A stretch of DNA of 64,000 nucleotides from Novosphingobium malaysiense (GCF_000802225.1 NZ_JTDI01000002.1:567942-631941); one strand, 5' to 3'. Shown: positions 29,304 through 38,103, counted from the stretch's first letter. The notes: generated by a model not told the origin, from the sequence alone. Program-made: numbers and translations.

Positions 29304-29924
29304 TCACTGGGCCAAGGTCGAGGCGCCGATTAGGCGATCCAGAATTCCCGCGATCTCACCGGGACTGTGCGTTCCGTCCGGCTGGGCGAGCCACCACGAG
29401 ATTGTCTCAGCGATCAAGCTGGTGGAACAGATGGTCCCCAGTTCCTTGGGCAGCCAGTCGGAAACCGGGTCGTGCGTTTCGGCGACGATTCGAGCCCGCC
29501 GCAGCCATTCCGCGCGCATCGTCGCGCCGGCGCCCCCGTTAAACAGCACCGACCAGAGCGCGCGATGCTGCTGTACATAGTCGCACAGAGCATCGAACGA
29601 AGCCCGGTCGCCGACCTCGTCCTTGATAGGCAAGGTCAGGTCGACAAGCGTTTCGATCTGCTGGGCGGCGAGGCCGTCGAGCAGGGCTTCCTTGCTTGGG
29701 TAATGGCGGAAGAAGGTGGCATAATGGACGCCGGCTTTGGCGCAGATGTCGCGGATGGTGATCTGGTCGAAGGCCTTGTGCTCCAGCAGGCTTAGCAGCC
29801 CCTCGCGCAGGGCGGCACTCGACCGCAGGGCGCGTGCATCCTTGGCGGTTGACCCGGCATGATGATCGGAACTATGCGACACAGTGTCGCACAAAATCGG
29901 ATTCGCTTTGGATTTGGTCCTCAT
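29304..29924 (-). CDS. TetR family regulator (controls P450 operon?)
   Basis: A 206-residue protein from ATG 29924. The HTH lies at about residues 30-75 (LLEHKAFDQITIRDICAKAG, YATFFRHYPSKEALLDG), with a ligand-binding helical domain after it. It is divergent from the P450/SDR/P450 operon with only 70 bp between. A perfect 17-bp palindrome at 29875-29891 lies inside the first codons; if that is the operator, translation may begin later, for instance at the GTG of residue 15. It probably represses the divergent catabolic genes and itself. Confidence 0.85.
   Translation of the reverse strand: MRTKSKANPILCDTVSHSSDHHAGSTAKDARALRSSAALREGLLSLLEHKAFDQITIRDICAKAGVHYATFFRHYPSKEALLDGLAAQQIETLVDLTLPIKDEVGDRASFDALCDYVQQHRALWSVLFNGGAGATMRAEWLRRARIVAETHDPVSDWLPKELGTICSTSLIAETISWWLAQPDGTHSPGEIAGILDRLIGASTLAQ
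29875..29891. promoter_or_regulatory. Candidate TetR operator (17-bp perfect palindrome)
   Basis: TGCGACACAGTGTCGCA is a perfect inverted repeat with a single central base. It lies just inside the predicted 5' end of the TetR gene and about 105 bp upstream of the P450 start, a position suited to repression of both divergent promoters. Confidence 0.55.
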
Positions 29925-29994
29925 CGCTCCCTTGTGGAGCAGCACCCGAGGACAAGGCGCAAGCGATTTCCGCAAGGTATGGATACGGAGAGCA

Positions 29995-31536
29995 ATGATG
30001 CAGGCGCTGATCGAACGTGATTACTTCTCTGACCATGAGGTCCTGAGGGACCCCTACGCCTTCTTCAACGCGATCCGCGAACAGGGGCCGATCTATCGAC
30101 CTCCGGGCAAGGACTATTTCATCGTCACCGGCTTCGCGGAAGCGCTCGAAGTGCTGCGCGACCACGATGCCTTTTCGGCCATCATCGGCCTGCAGGGCGC
30201 CTCGGCGCCGTTGCCGTTCACGCCGCATGGTTCGGACATCACCGCCCAGATCGAAGAACACCGCAAGGAGTTCGCCGGCGGCGACCAGGTCGTGAACCTG
30301 GACGACGAGCCTCACACCAAGCTGCGCGCCTTCATCAATACGCTGTTCGTGCCTTCGCGCCTCAAGGCCAGCGAAGAATTCATCGAAGTATACAGCAAGG
30401 ACATGGTGGGCAGGGCCGTGGCAGATGGCGGGGTCGACCTTATCAGCAAGATCGCCACGCCTTTCGTCACAATGGTCGTTGCCGACCTGCTCGGCGTGCC
30501 GATGGAAGACCGCCAGCTGTTCATGGATGCGATCGCCAGGGGACCGATCCCGGGAGCGCTCGACGGTACCGATCCGATGTCGGGCGGAGAAGAACACCCC
30601 TTCGCAGTGATGGGCACTTATTTCTACAGCTACCTTGCAGATCGGCGCGCCAACCCGCGCGACGACATCCTAACCGAATTTGCGCACGCCAAGTACAACG
30701 ACGGGACGACCCCGGAGCTCTATGATCTCGTTCAGCTGGGCATGTTCATGTTCGGCGCTGGCCAGGACACTTCGGCCAAGCTGCTCGGCAATTCGATGAA
30801 GTACCTGGTCGAGGACCAGGAATTGCAGAGCCGCCTGCGTGCCGATCCCAAGCTGATCCCGGCCTTCCTCGAGGAAGTCCTGCGTATCGAGGGCTCTACC
30901 AAGCAGACCGCACGGCTGGCCCGCAAGGACACGCGCATCGGAGACGTCGATGTCCCGGCCGGGACCAAGATCCTCGTAGCCTTGTCGGCCGCCAACCGCG
31001 ACCCGCGGCGCTGGGAAAATCCCAACGAGCTGGTGATCGGCCGCAAGAAGGTAGCCGAACATCTCGGGTTCGGCCGCGGCAAGCACGTTTGCGCCGGTGC
31101 GCCACTTGCTCGGGTGGAAGTGCGGGTTATCATGGAAAAGTTCCTCGAGATGACCTCGAAGATCGAGCTGGATCTCGAACAACACCCGAACGGCGTCGCG
31201 GACCTCACCTACGAACCCAGCTTCATTATCCGTGGTCTGGACAAGATGCATATCAAGCTGACGCCTGCCGAGGGATTTATCGCGCCGGCAAAGCAAGAGG
31301 CGGTGCCCGAAGCGAAGAAGAACTGGTCCACTTCAGGCAGCCGCATCGGGGACCTGTTGAGCGACGATGCCGCTCGGGCCGTGCTCGACAAGCACTTTCC
31401 CGGCATGACCGAGAACCCCCAGATCAGCATGGCCAAGGGCATGACCCTGCGCGCGATCCAGGCATTCGCCGCCGATCAGTTGAGCGATGAAGCACTCGAC
31501 GCTGTCGATGCAGATCTCGCCAGGCTTGGGCACTGA
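29995..31536 (+). CDS. Cytochrome P450 with C-terminal extension
   Basis: A 513-residue monooxygenase; ATG 29995 or 29998 can both use the GGAG just upstream. P450 motifs are intact: I-helix FGAGQDTSAK, EEVLRIEG (ExxR) and the haem loop FGRGKHVCAG with Cys366 as thiolate ligand. The protein is soluble, bacterial class I type, needing a ferredoxin and reductase that are not in this cluster. About 80 extra residues (about 430-513) follow the P450 fold (GSRIGDLLSDDAARAVLDKH, then QISMAKGMTLRAIQAF), separate from normal P450s of about 400-430 residues. It heads an operon with an SDR and a second P450. Confidence 0.92.
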   Translation: MMQALIERDYFSDHEVLRDPYAFFNAIREQGPIYRPPGKDYFIVTGFAEALEVLRDHDAFSAIIGLQGASAPLPFTPHGSDITAQIEEHRKEFAGGDQVVNLDDEPHTKLRAFINTLFVPSRLKASEEFIEVYSKDMVGRAVADGGVDLISKIATPFVTMVVADLLGVPMEDRQLFMDAIARGPIPGALDGTDPMSGGEEHPFAVMGTYFYSYLADRRANPRDDILTEFAHAKYNDGTTPELYDLVQLGMFMFGAGQDTSAKLLGNSMKYLVEDQELQSRLRADPKLIPAFLEEVLRIEGSTKQTARLARKDTRIGDVDVPAGTKILVALSAANRDPRRWENPNELVIGRKKVAEHLGFGRGKHVCAGAPLARVEVRVIMEKFLEMTSKIELDLEQHPNGVADLTYEPSFIIRGLDKMHIKLTPAEGFIAPAKQEAVPEAKKNWSTSGSRIGDLLSDDAARAVLDKHFPGMTENPQISMAKGMTLRAIQAFAADQLSDEALDAVDADLARLGH

Positions 31537-31537
31537 T

Positions 31538-32350
31538 ATGGCGGTCCGTGACGTCTCCGCCCTGCCGTTGACCGAACTGATCTCGCTCAAGGGCCGCAAC
31601 GCTGTGATCACCGGCGCGGCCTGGGGCCTCGGCCGGGCGACCGCCTTCCGGCTGGCCGAGGCAGGCGCGTCAGTCCTGATCGGAGACGTCGATACCGACA
31701 AAGCGAAGGCGACGGCGGCTGACATATCCTTGGCCACGGGTGCGCGCGTGCTCTCGACTTATTCCGACGCGGGCGACAGCGCCTCGGTAGTCGGGCTTGT
31801 CGACCATGCTATCAAGCAATTCGGCAACATCGACATCTGGGTCAACAACGCCGGCCTGCCATCGTCGGTGCCGGTGTTCGACCTGTCCGAAGAAGAATTC
31901 GACAGGGTCGTCGCGATCACCCTCAAGGGTACATTCCTCGGCGCGCGCGAAGCGGCCAGGCGGATGGTCGAGGCCGGACGCGGCGGTACGATCGTCAATG
32001 TTGCCTCACTCGCCGGCCTGCTGGGCATTTCGCCGGGCCAGTCGGCCTATGTCGCCGCGAAGCACGGCGTTGTCGGCCTGACCAAGACCATGGCCATCGA
32101 GCTCGGCAAGCACGACATCCGGGTGATGGCAGTCGCACCTGGTGTCTGCTTGACAGAGAAGACGGCGTTCCTCGCCGATCTGCCCCCGGAAAAGCTGAAG
32201 GCAATCGGGATCCCCGGCATCGACACCAGCCGCCTGGGGCGGGTCGGCACGGCCGACGATGTCGCCCGCGTGATCCTGTTCTGCGCGTCCGACATGGCCA
32301 TGTTCATGTCTGGCTGCACTCTTCCAGTGGATGGCGGAATAGCGTCATGA
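31538..32350 (+). CDS. SDR family oxidoreductase
   Basis: A 270-residue classical short-chain dehydrogenase from ATG 31538, one base after the P450 stop. TGAAWGLGRA is the cofactor loop, NNAG the structural motif, and Ser-Tyr-Lys is SLAGLL...SAYVAAKHG. GDVDTD after the second beta strand (acidic residue) suggests NAD(H). It likely oxidises the alcohol made by a neighbouring P450. The next gene starts 28 bp downstream. Confidence 0.9.
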   Translation: MAVRDVSALPLTELISLKGRNAVITGAAWGLGRATAFRLAEAGASVLIGDVDTDKAKATAADISLATGARVLSTYSDAGDSASVVGLVDHAIKQFGNIDIWVNNAGLPSSVPVFDLSEEEFDRVVAITLKGTFLGAREAARRMVEAGRGGTIVNVASLAGLLGISPGQSAYVAAKHGVVGLTKTMAIELGKHDIRVMAVAPGVCLTEKTAFLADLPPEKLKAIGIPGIDTSRLGRVGTADDVARVILFCASDMAMFMSGCTLPVDGGIAS

Positions 32351-32378
32351 GCGCCGAACATGGATGGAGGAATTGATA

Positions 32379-33590
32379 ATGGCAACGCGGATCGACCAGC
32401 TCGACCTCATGGACTTGCAGATCGAAGATCGCGCCTTCGGCGATGACCCCGAGCCCTGGTTCGCTCTGGCTCGCGCCCGGCACCCCTGGCTCGCAAAGTT
32501 CACACATGGCTACCTCGTCCACGGTCACCGGGAGATCCGCGACCTGATCCAGATGGACGACAAGCTGCACATCGCCACCGACGACGTGGTCGAGATCATG
32601 GGTGCCTCGGGCAAGCCGTGGGGCGACTTCATGAAGGCGCTGCTGATCAGTCGTCACGGTGCCGATCACAAGCGGATGCGCGAGGCCCTGAAACCATTCT
32701 TCAAGCCCCGCCGGATCGCGGCGCATGTTGGACTTATCCGCGACGTGGTTTCCAACCTGCTCGACGAATGGGTGCCAAAGGGCCAGTTCGATTTCACTGA
32801 GTTCGCCTCCAACTTTCCGGTCGCGGTCATGTTCGGCCTTATCGGCGCGGACCTTGCTGATCTGCCGAAGATCAAGTGGGCGCTGGAAGTCCAGGGCTTG
32901 AGCTACAGTCTCGATCCGACGCTGCTGCCGGAGCTTGAGTCAGCCCACACGATGATGATGGAATTCGGCTCGGACCTTGTCACCTCGCGCCGGGCCAGTG
33001 GCGAGGTGCGCGAGGACCTTCTCCAGGACCTGATCAAGGCAGAAGACGAAGGCGTGCTTTCGCACCAAGAGGTCTGCGAGCAGCTCTTCTTCCTGTTCGC
33101 CGCGGGCTACGACACCACCAAAAACCAGCTCGGCATGGCCGCAAGGCTCCTGTTTCAGCAGCCCGAGCTGTGGGAGCGATGCGCGACTGACCGGGAGTTC
33201 TGCACGCTGGCGATCGAGGAGGGCCTGCGCCACTCGAGCCCGAGCAGCCCGCCGCGGATTGCGTTGGACGACATCGAATATGCAGGTGTGCTCATTCCCA
33301 AGGGCTCGCACCTGATGTTCCTGCTTAACATCTCAGGTCGCGACCCGCGGGCCTTCGATGACCCAATGACTTATCGGCCAGGCCGGGAATCGGCGAAGCA
33401 TCATCTCGCCTTCGGCAAGGGTGTGCACATCTGCCTCGGCCTGCACCTGGCACGGTTCCAGATGGAGGAAGGCCTTCACTTGATGGCACAGCGCATGCGG
33501 CAGCCTGAAATCGCCGGACGCGAAACCTGGCGACGCTTTCCCGGGGTCTGGGGACTTGAGTCACTGCCTGTGCGTTTCACGCCGGTCTGA
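32379..33590 (+). CDS. Cytochrome P450
   Basis: A 403-residue bacterial P450 of standard length. ATG 32379 has ATGGAGG as Shine-Dalgarno site (an upstream ATG at 32364 is part of that site). The I-helix reads FAAGYDTTKN, ExxR is EEGLRHSS, and the haem loop is FGKGVHICLG with Cys352. It differs clearly from the first P450 in the operon, so the two are not recent duplicates. It probably hydroxylates a second position of the same substrate or a related one. No redox partner is encoded nearby. Confidence 0.93.
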   Translation: MATRIDQLDLMDLQIEDRAFGDDPEPWFALARARHPWLAKFTHGYLVHGHREIRDLIQMDDKLHIATDDVVEIMGASGKPWGDFMKALLISRHGADHKRMREALKPFFKPRRIAAHVGLIRDVVSNLLDEWVPKGQFDFTEFASNFPVAVMFGLIGADLADLPKIKWALEVQGLSYSLDPTLLPELESAHTMMMEFGSDLVTSRRASGEVREDLLQDLIKAEDEGVLSHQEVCEQLFFLFAAGYDTTKNQLGMAARLLFQQPELWERCATDREFCTLAIEEGLRHSSPSSPPRIALDDIEYAGVLIPKGSHLMFLLNISGRDPRAFDDPMTYRPGRESAKHHLAFGKGVHICLGLHLARFQMEEGLHLMAQRMRQPEIAGRETWRRFPGVWGLESLPVRFTPV

Positions 33591-33851
33591 GACAAGCACC
33601 TGGACCAACGACCGCTTTCAGACAGGACCATAACGACTGTCGATGTCGGGTAGGTCGGCGGCTGCCGACCCAGCTTGCGCCACTCTGCGAAGAAGCGTTA
33701 ACGTCTGCTCAGGCCAAAATCGGTCGCAGAGAGACCAGTGTATGAATGACGGAGTAGGCCACCTGTCGAGCGCCAACGCGCAAAGCACAAGCTGTGCGCG
33801 CCAGGAGATGCATTAGGGCGACGTCAAGGACTTGGTAGGTAGGTAGACGCC

Positions 33852-34628
33852 ATGTCACGCGTCGACCAGTTGCCACGCCTTGCCGTCCTCATTGACGCCG
33901 AGAACATTTCACCTCGCATCGCGCAGCGCCTCTTCGAAGAGATCGCAACTCTCGGTGAGGCGAGCGTGCGGCGCGTCTACGGTGACTTCTCGGAAGAGCG
34001 GCTCAAGGGATGGGCCCAGATCCTCGCCGACCATGCGATTATCCCGCAGCAGAATTTCGCGCTGACCGTCGGTAAAAACGGATCCGACATCGCGTTGGTG
34101 ATTGACGCGATGGACCTGTTGCACAGCGGTCGAATAGAAGGATTCTGTCTGGTGTCATCGGACAGCGACTTTACGCGCCTCGCTGCACGCATCCGTGAGC
34201 ATGGCTTTGACGTGTTCGGCTTTGGCGAAGCCAAGACCCCTAAGAGCTTCCGACAGGCTTGCAAACGCTTTGTCTTCACCGAGAATCTGCTCCCTCAACC
34301 GGAGCTTGCCGCACCCGCCGCCAGCACGAAGGCTGCCGCCCATTCTCCTGTCACGCCTAACTCCGCACCGCGCAAGCCTGCGCAGGCAACGACCATCATT
34401 CGGCGCGCGATCGCGCAACTCGAGGATGAGGAGGGCTGGGTCCATCTCGGCGGCCTTGGGTCGCGGCTCTTGGCAATGGACCCCGAATTCGATCCGCGCA
34501 CTTACGGTTGCGCCAAGCTGACGACGTTGATCGAGCAAGCAGGTGACTTCGAGGTGCGACGCGGCAGCGGCATGTCTGTGCAGGTCCGGCAAACGGACAG
34601 CGCGCACGGTTCCAAACACGTCACATAA
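33852..34628 (+). CDS. NYN-domain protein with C-terminal OST-HTH
   Basis: A 258-residue protein. Residues about 8-145 are a LabA-like NYN/PIN RNase domain with acidic active-site residues (AVLIDAENIS, GSDIALVIDAMDLLH, LVSSDSDFTRLAAR). Residues about 175-250 are an OST-HTH/LOTUS-type domain (IIRRAIAQLEDEEGWVHLGGLGS). Such proteins are putative RNases guided by an RNA-binding domain and are frequent in accessory regions. It has no catabolic role and is flanked by intergenic gaps (33591-33851 and 34629-35000), so it looks like an independent cargo gene. The Shine-Dalgarno region carries a GGTA tandem repeat. Confidence 0.88.
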   Translation: MSRVDQLPRLAVLIDAENISPRIAQRLFEEIATLGEASVRRVYGDFSEERLKGWAQILADHAIIPQQNFALTVGKNGSDIALVIDAMDLLHSGRIEGFCLVSSDSDFTRLAARIREHGFDVFGFGEAKTPKSFRQACKRFVFTENLLPQPELAAPAASTKAAAHSPVTPNSAPRKPAQATTIIRRAIAQLEDEEGWVHLGGLGSRLLAMDPEFDPRTYGCAKLTTLIEQAGDFEVRRGSGMSVQVRQTDSAHGSKHVT

Positions 34629-34728
34629 CTGAACGAAAGCAGCTTGTGGCTCCGACCAAACGCAAGTCGTTTCCCCGCGCTCGCGGGAACGGCCGCTACT
34701 GATGAAAACCCCGGCATTCGCCAAATCG

Positions 34729-35004
34729 CTAGGAAACGGCAGCAAAGTCCCAGATCTGGTCGGTCGGTCCGCCCTGAGAGCTTGATGAACGATCGGAAGG
34801 TTTAGAGCAGCCGATTTGAACGACTGAACGGCGGCTCTGTCGGCGGCAGGTGCCACCCTTCTCCGGTACTAAAATCTGAGCTATTCGAAGTCTTCCATCG
34901 GAGACGAGACTGGCAAAAGATGGCTCAGCAGACGCCATTTTTTCAGGCGCGACTTTCAAGCTTCCGAGTTTCCAGTTCACCGGTCGCGGTGTCAAATTGA
35001 TCAT
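34729..35004 (-). CDS. Possible small protein coupled to hydrolase gene
   Basis: An open frame of 91 codons whose ATG overlaps the stop of the alpha/beta hydrolase by four bases (ATGA), a typical coupling arrangement. The sequence (MINLTPRPVNWKLGSLKVAP) matches nothing I recognise, and its last third is read from the 103-bp repeat described at 34736-34838, so the gene may be truncated by it or be spurious. Confidence 0.25.
   Translation of the reverse strand: MINLTPRPVNWKLGSLKVAPEKMASAEPSFASLVSDGRLRIAQILVPEKGGTCRRQSRRSVVQIGCSKPSDRSSSSQGGPTDQIWDFAAVS
34736..34838. repeat. 103-bp direct repeat, copy A
   Basis: This segment recurs in the same orientation at 62439-62541 with only about four differences over 103 bp, 27.7 kb apart. 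The shared core includes CCAGATCTGGTCGGTCGGTC and GGTTTAGAGCAGCCGATTTG. Both copies are intergenic and together they bracket the hydrolase-to-Hpt stretch. The gap 34629-35000 contains nothing else that I can support beyond the weak frame listed. Confidence 0.85.
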
Positions 35005-35783
35005 GGTCGACCCGTGGCGTCCAGAATGACCCGAACCGTCTCGTCTGGCTGATCCCACATCGGAAAGTGTCCGCTATGTTCAAACCAGTGGAGCGTAGCT
35101 TTGGGAAAGGCATCCATCGCGCGTTTCGCCTGCGGCGGCAGGCACAGACGATCTTTTCGCCCCCAGCCGATCACCACCGGCGAACGCGTGTCTGCAGAGC
35201 CCAGCTGATTTGCGCTGGTAGCGAGATCGTTGACAAGCGCGACGAACGTGCCCGTGTCCGCGTATGATCTCAGCTCATGCGAAACGAGTGCGGGTTCGAG
35301 GGCCCACGGCTTGGCCGAAAGCTGGATCATCAAGGCGGTCCGACCCGCGACGTTTTTGGCAATCGCGGGAAGCGCCGGTCGAAGTGCCCGCACCAGACCA
35401 ATCGAAGGTATTAAGGTGGTTCTGAAAAACGTGCGCTCCCACCCCTGCCAGAAGCCGCCCGGATCCAAAGCAACAACTGCGCCGGCGTGGCCTCGCCGGG
35501 CCATCTCCAGCACCAGGCGAGCGCCCAGCGAGCTGCCGACCATATCGATCTCGGTAAGCCCTTCAGCCCTGAGCCAATTGTCCAGGCTGCGCGCCAGCCC
35601 GTCAAACGTGCCGCTGTCGGCCTCCACGGGCGTTCGCCCGTGGCCAGGCAAGTCCGGGGCGATGACCTCTCTGCTTTGAGCAAGCGTGGGCGAGATAGTG
35701 TTCCACGAGCGGCTGCTTCCGCCCAAGCCGTGGACAAGGAGTAAAGGTTTACCGCGCCCCGTGCGCGTATGGTGCATTATCAT
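35001..35783 (-). CDS. Alpha/beta-fold hydrolase
   Basis: A 260-residue alpha/beta hydrolase. LLLVHGLGGSSRSW is the oxyanion region, MVGSSLGARL the nucleophile elbow (Ser in GSSLG), VIGWGRKDRL supplies the acid and HSGHFPMWDQP the catalytic His. It resembles MhpC/BphD-like C-C bond hydrolases and epoxide hydrolase-type esterases; with no ring-cleavage dioxygenase nearby, the exact reaction cannot be assigned. M1 or M3 could be the start. It lies on the minus strand, separated by gap 35784-36228 from a LuxR pseudogene. Confidence 0.85.
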   Translation of the reverse strand: MIMHHTRTGRGKPLLLVHGLGGSSRSWNTISPTLAQSREVIAPDLPGHGRTPVEADSGTFDGLARSLDNWLRAEGLTEIDMVGSSLGARLVLEMARRGHAGAVVALDPGGFWQGWERTFFRTTLIPSIGLVRALRPALPAIAKNVAGRTALMIQLSAKPWALEPALVSHELRSYADTGTFVALVNDLATSANQLGSADTRSPVVIGWGRKDRLCLPPQAKRAMDAFPKATLHWFEHSGHFPMWDQPDETVRVILDATGRP

Positions 35784-36228
35784 ATAAGGGTAACGCCTCG
35801 GAACGAGTTATGGCTCGCCCGCCCTGAAAACGTCCTTTATCGCGCGCAAAGCACCAAGCGCACAGTCCCGCGTCGACCTAATTATCGCTACTGGCCGCGG
35901 GGTGAATGAAAGGCAGGTTTCAACGGTCTAATCCGAGCCAAGAAACGACGGCTTTGTCGGCGGTTTCCGCCTCGATGCCGCGCATGATGGAGGGCGGTAG
36001 CTCCCGACCCTTCCTGGCCGCTCGTGATCACTTTTCAACTTGCCGAATGTGGACATAGTTTCCGTTGTGAATATCCATCGCCCAATGCCAGAAAAGTTCG
36101 ACGATCCGGATTGTTCGCTTGCAGGGTTAGGGTGCGGCCAAGAAGACTTTCGCGACTGCTCGCAGCAATGACAGCGACCGCCTCAATTTAGGTTATTCAC
36201 TTTCGTCTCAGGCGTGCTCAGACCACTA

Positions 36229-36597
36229 TCAGGTCAATGAGTGGAGTAAACCTCGGGAAGCGGCACGATACACAGCATTCACCCTGCTACTCGCATCGAG
36301 CTTTTCGCACAGGTTGTTGAAATGGAAACGCACGGTCAGGGCAAGTGGTGACGATCTTGCGACAGTTTGCCCAAAATGCTTCGTCGAGAACTGTCATGGC
36401 GTAGGTGAGCTGCGACAGTTCGCCCGACGCATGCGTTACCCAAGGGAGACGGGCATATCGGGCGGCACACTCATCAAGTCCGAAGGGGGCTGCGAAGGGT
36501 GGCAGATTGTCGGCAATGCAAACTTTGAAGCGCCCGATCCTCTGGCATGCTCTGCTAGGACATCGAGCGCCGCACCCACCCGGGATTTCGGATCCAT
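36229..36597 (-). pseudogene. Frameshifted LuxR-family regulator remnant
   Basis: On the minus strand the last part reads LALTVRFHFNNLCEKLDASS followed by RVNAVYRAASRGLL and a stop at 36229-36231, a recognisable LuxR/GerE HTH recognition helix and C-terminal helix. Shortly upstream the homologous frame is lost and continues in another frame (AFWAN), and an ATG at 36597 opens a third piece (MDPKSRVGAALDVLAEHARG) that ends at an internal stop. The total (369 bp) is about half the usual length for an autoinducer-binding LuxR protein. I read it as a decayed quorum-sensing-type or solo LuxR gene. The neighbouring gap 35784-36228 holds only a short repeat motif (35944-35962). Confidence 0.5.
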
Positions 36598-36694
36598 GGT
36601 TATGGTCGTTGGTGCCGTCAACGCGACCCGGCAAATTCCCCGGCCGCTGGCAGAGTTTCACCTGCGCCAACAGCGAAGCGAGTGTAGGTCGCGA

Positions 36695-36729
36695 GGAGGC
36701 TATGCTGCCTAGCTGGCAGCATAGCCTCC
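36695..36729. repeat. Perfect 15-bp inverted repeat spanning SDR stop codon
   Basis: Arms GGAGGCTATGCTGCC (36695-36709) and its exact complement (36715-36729) enclose a 5-base loop. The loop contains part of the TAG stop of the minus-strand SDR gene. No T-run follows. It would form a very stable RNA hairpin at the end of the SDR transcript. Confidence 0.8.
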
Positions 36730-37488
36730 ATCCACATGGATGGCATCGCCGTGGATATAACGCGCTGCGCTCGATGCTAGGAAAGCCACCGCTTCGGCAA
36801 CTTCGGGAGGGGTGACAAACCGTCCCATCGGATTCCCGCCGGCAACGCCGGCCCGCAACGTTTCGACAGGGGTTCCTCCGGTTATCTCGGAATACGTCTC
36901 GAGGATCTTGTCCATCATCGCGGACTCGACGACGCCAGGATGCACGGAATTCACCCGGATCGGTTTCTTGAGCACGGCAAATTCGATCGCGGCGACGCGT
37001 GTCAGCATCCGTGCTGCTGCCTTGCTCGTGCAATAGGCGGCACTGAACGCGGATGGACGATCCGAGGCGCCCGAACACAAGTTGATCACCGCACTGCCGC
37101 CGAGACGATCCGCTCCGCTTTTCGAAAGCAGGTCTGCGGCAACTTTCAGGCCCAGGAACATGCCCTCGACATTGACCGCCTGGCAGCGACGCCAGTCCTC
37201 GAGGGACATGCTGTCGATGCGTCCCATCGGGGCCACGCCCGCATTGTTGACAAGAATGTCCAGTCGGCCATGGTCGCCGTCGATCTGCGAAAGAACCGCC
37301 TTCCAGCTGCCCTCGCTGGTCACGTCATGAACCAGAAACCCTGAGCCGGTGTCCGAGGTCTGGCGAAGGTCGGAACGGATTACGGTGGCGCCCCGTTTTT
37401 CCAACAGGCTTGCCACCGCCGATCCGATGTCGCCACTTGCGCCGGTCACGAGTGCGATCGAACCATCGAGCTTAGTTGCGTCGGTCAA
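36709..37488 (-). CDS. SDR family oxidoreductase
   Basis: A 259-residue classical SDR with a TTG start at 37488, preceded by AAGGA. TGASGDIGSA is the nucleotide-binding loop, SDLRQ after beta-2 carries an Asp favouring NAD(H), NNAG and YCTSK complete the signature, and the C-terminus ends in HVDGGYAAS. It precedes the LuxR remnant and follows the SnoaL-like and TonB-receptor genes on the same strand, so all may belong to one catabolic transcription unit. Confidence 0.9.
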   Translation of the reverse strand: MTDATKLDGSIALVTGASGDIGSAVASLLEKRGATVIRSDLRQTSDTGSGFLVHDVTSEGSWKAVLSQIDGDHGRLDILVNNAGVAPMGRIDSMSLEDWRRCQAVNVEGMFLGLKVAADLLSKSGADRLGGSAVINLCSGASDRPSAFSAAYCTSKAAARMLTRVAAIEFAVLKKPIRVNSVHPGVVESAMMDKILETYSEITGGTPVETLRAGVAGGNPMGRFVTPPEVAEAVAFLASSAARYIHGDAIHVDGGYAAS

Positions 37489-37572
37489 TCTGATATCCTT
37501 AGGTTATTTCTGACATTCTTGGCTGCATGATCGTTGCTGGCAGGCCTTGAAATCGCGGCGTGCACGCTCGCA

Positions 37573-38103
37573 TCAAACAGGCCAGTTCCTTTGTTCGCTG
37601 AAATCAGCGCCGTGACGGCCTCCCAGAGTGAGCGTCATCTGGCCGAGGAACGAATCCGTGGCAGGATCGGTTCTGGCCCAGTCGATGACTTCGCGTCTCT
37701 TCAGGATTTTCCAGCCCGCGCCGCGGTCTTCGTACTCGTCGATATAGCGGCCTGCGACGAAGAGATCCTTCTCGACCTCGTCTTCGACAATGCGATGCTG
37801 TGCGATGAAATAGACTTCGCCGGAAGCCCGCTTGCCGGTGACCGAGATGTGCGCCTGCATGATGCCGTGCTGGCTGGCGATCATGTCGCCGAGCAATGTC
37901 TGCGCGAAGTTGACGAAGCCGTCCGGATCGCCAGCAAAGGGCCCACAGTCCACATAGGCATCGTCATGGAATACGCTTCGGTGCAATTCGGGCAGGAGGC
38001 GATCCTGCGCCCGCATATACGTGCACAGCAACTCGAAGATGTCACGTCGTGCTACAATGTCCCGCAACTGAGCGGCTTGTTCTGCGCCAAAAATATCAGC
38101 CAT
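37573..38103 (-). CDS. SnoaL/NTF2-like protein
   Basis: A 176-residue cone-shaped-barrel protein of the SnoaL_4 type (LRDIVARRDIFELLCTYMRA, then AHISVTGKRASGEVYFIAQH, and YEDRGAGWKILKRR). Members include steroid delta-isomerase-like enzymes, hydratases and dehydratases, as well as small subunits of ring-hydroxylating oxygenases. No catalytic residue set can be confirmed here. It is one of four such genes in the cluster. Confidence 0.85.
   Translation of the reverse strand: MADIFGAEQAAQLRDIVARRDIFELLCTYMRAQDRLLPELHRSVFHDDAYVDCGPFAGDPDGFVNFAQTLLGDMIASQHGIMQAHISVTGKRASGEVYFIAQHRIVEDEVEKDLFVAGRYIDEYEDRGAGWKILKRREVIDWARTDPATDSFLGQMTLTLGGRHGADFSEQRNWPV

Noticed and set aside
36598..37078. Minus-strand open frame reading through the SDR gene and downstream
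   Set aside because: Mostly a shifted frame of the SDR gene; only the part downstream of 36597 carries readable LuxR traces, which I listed as a pseudogene instead.
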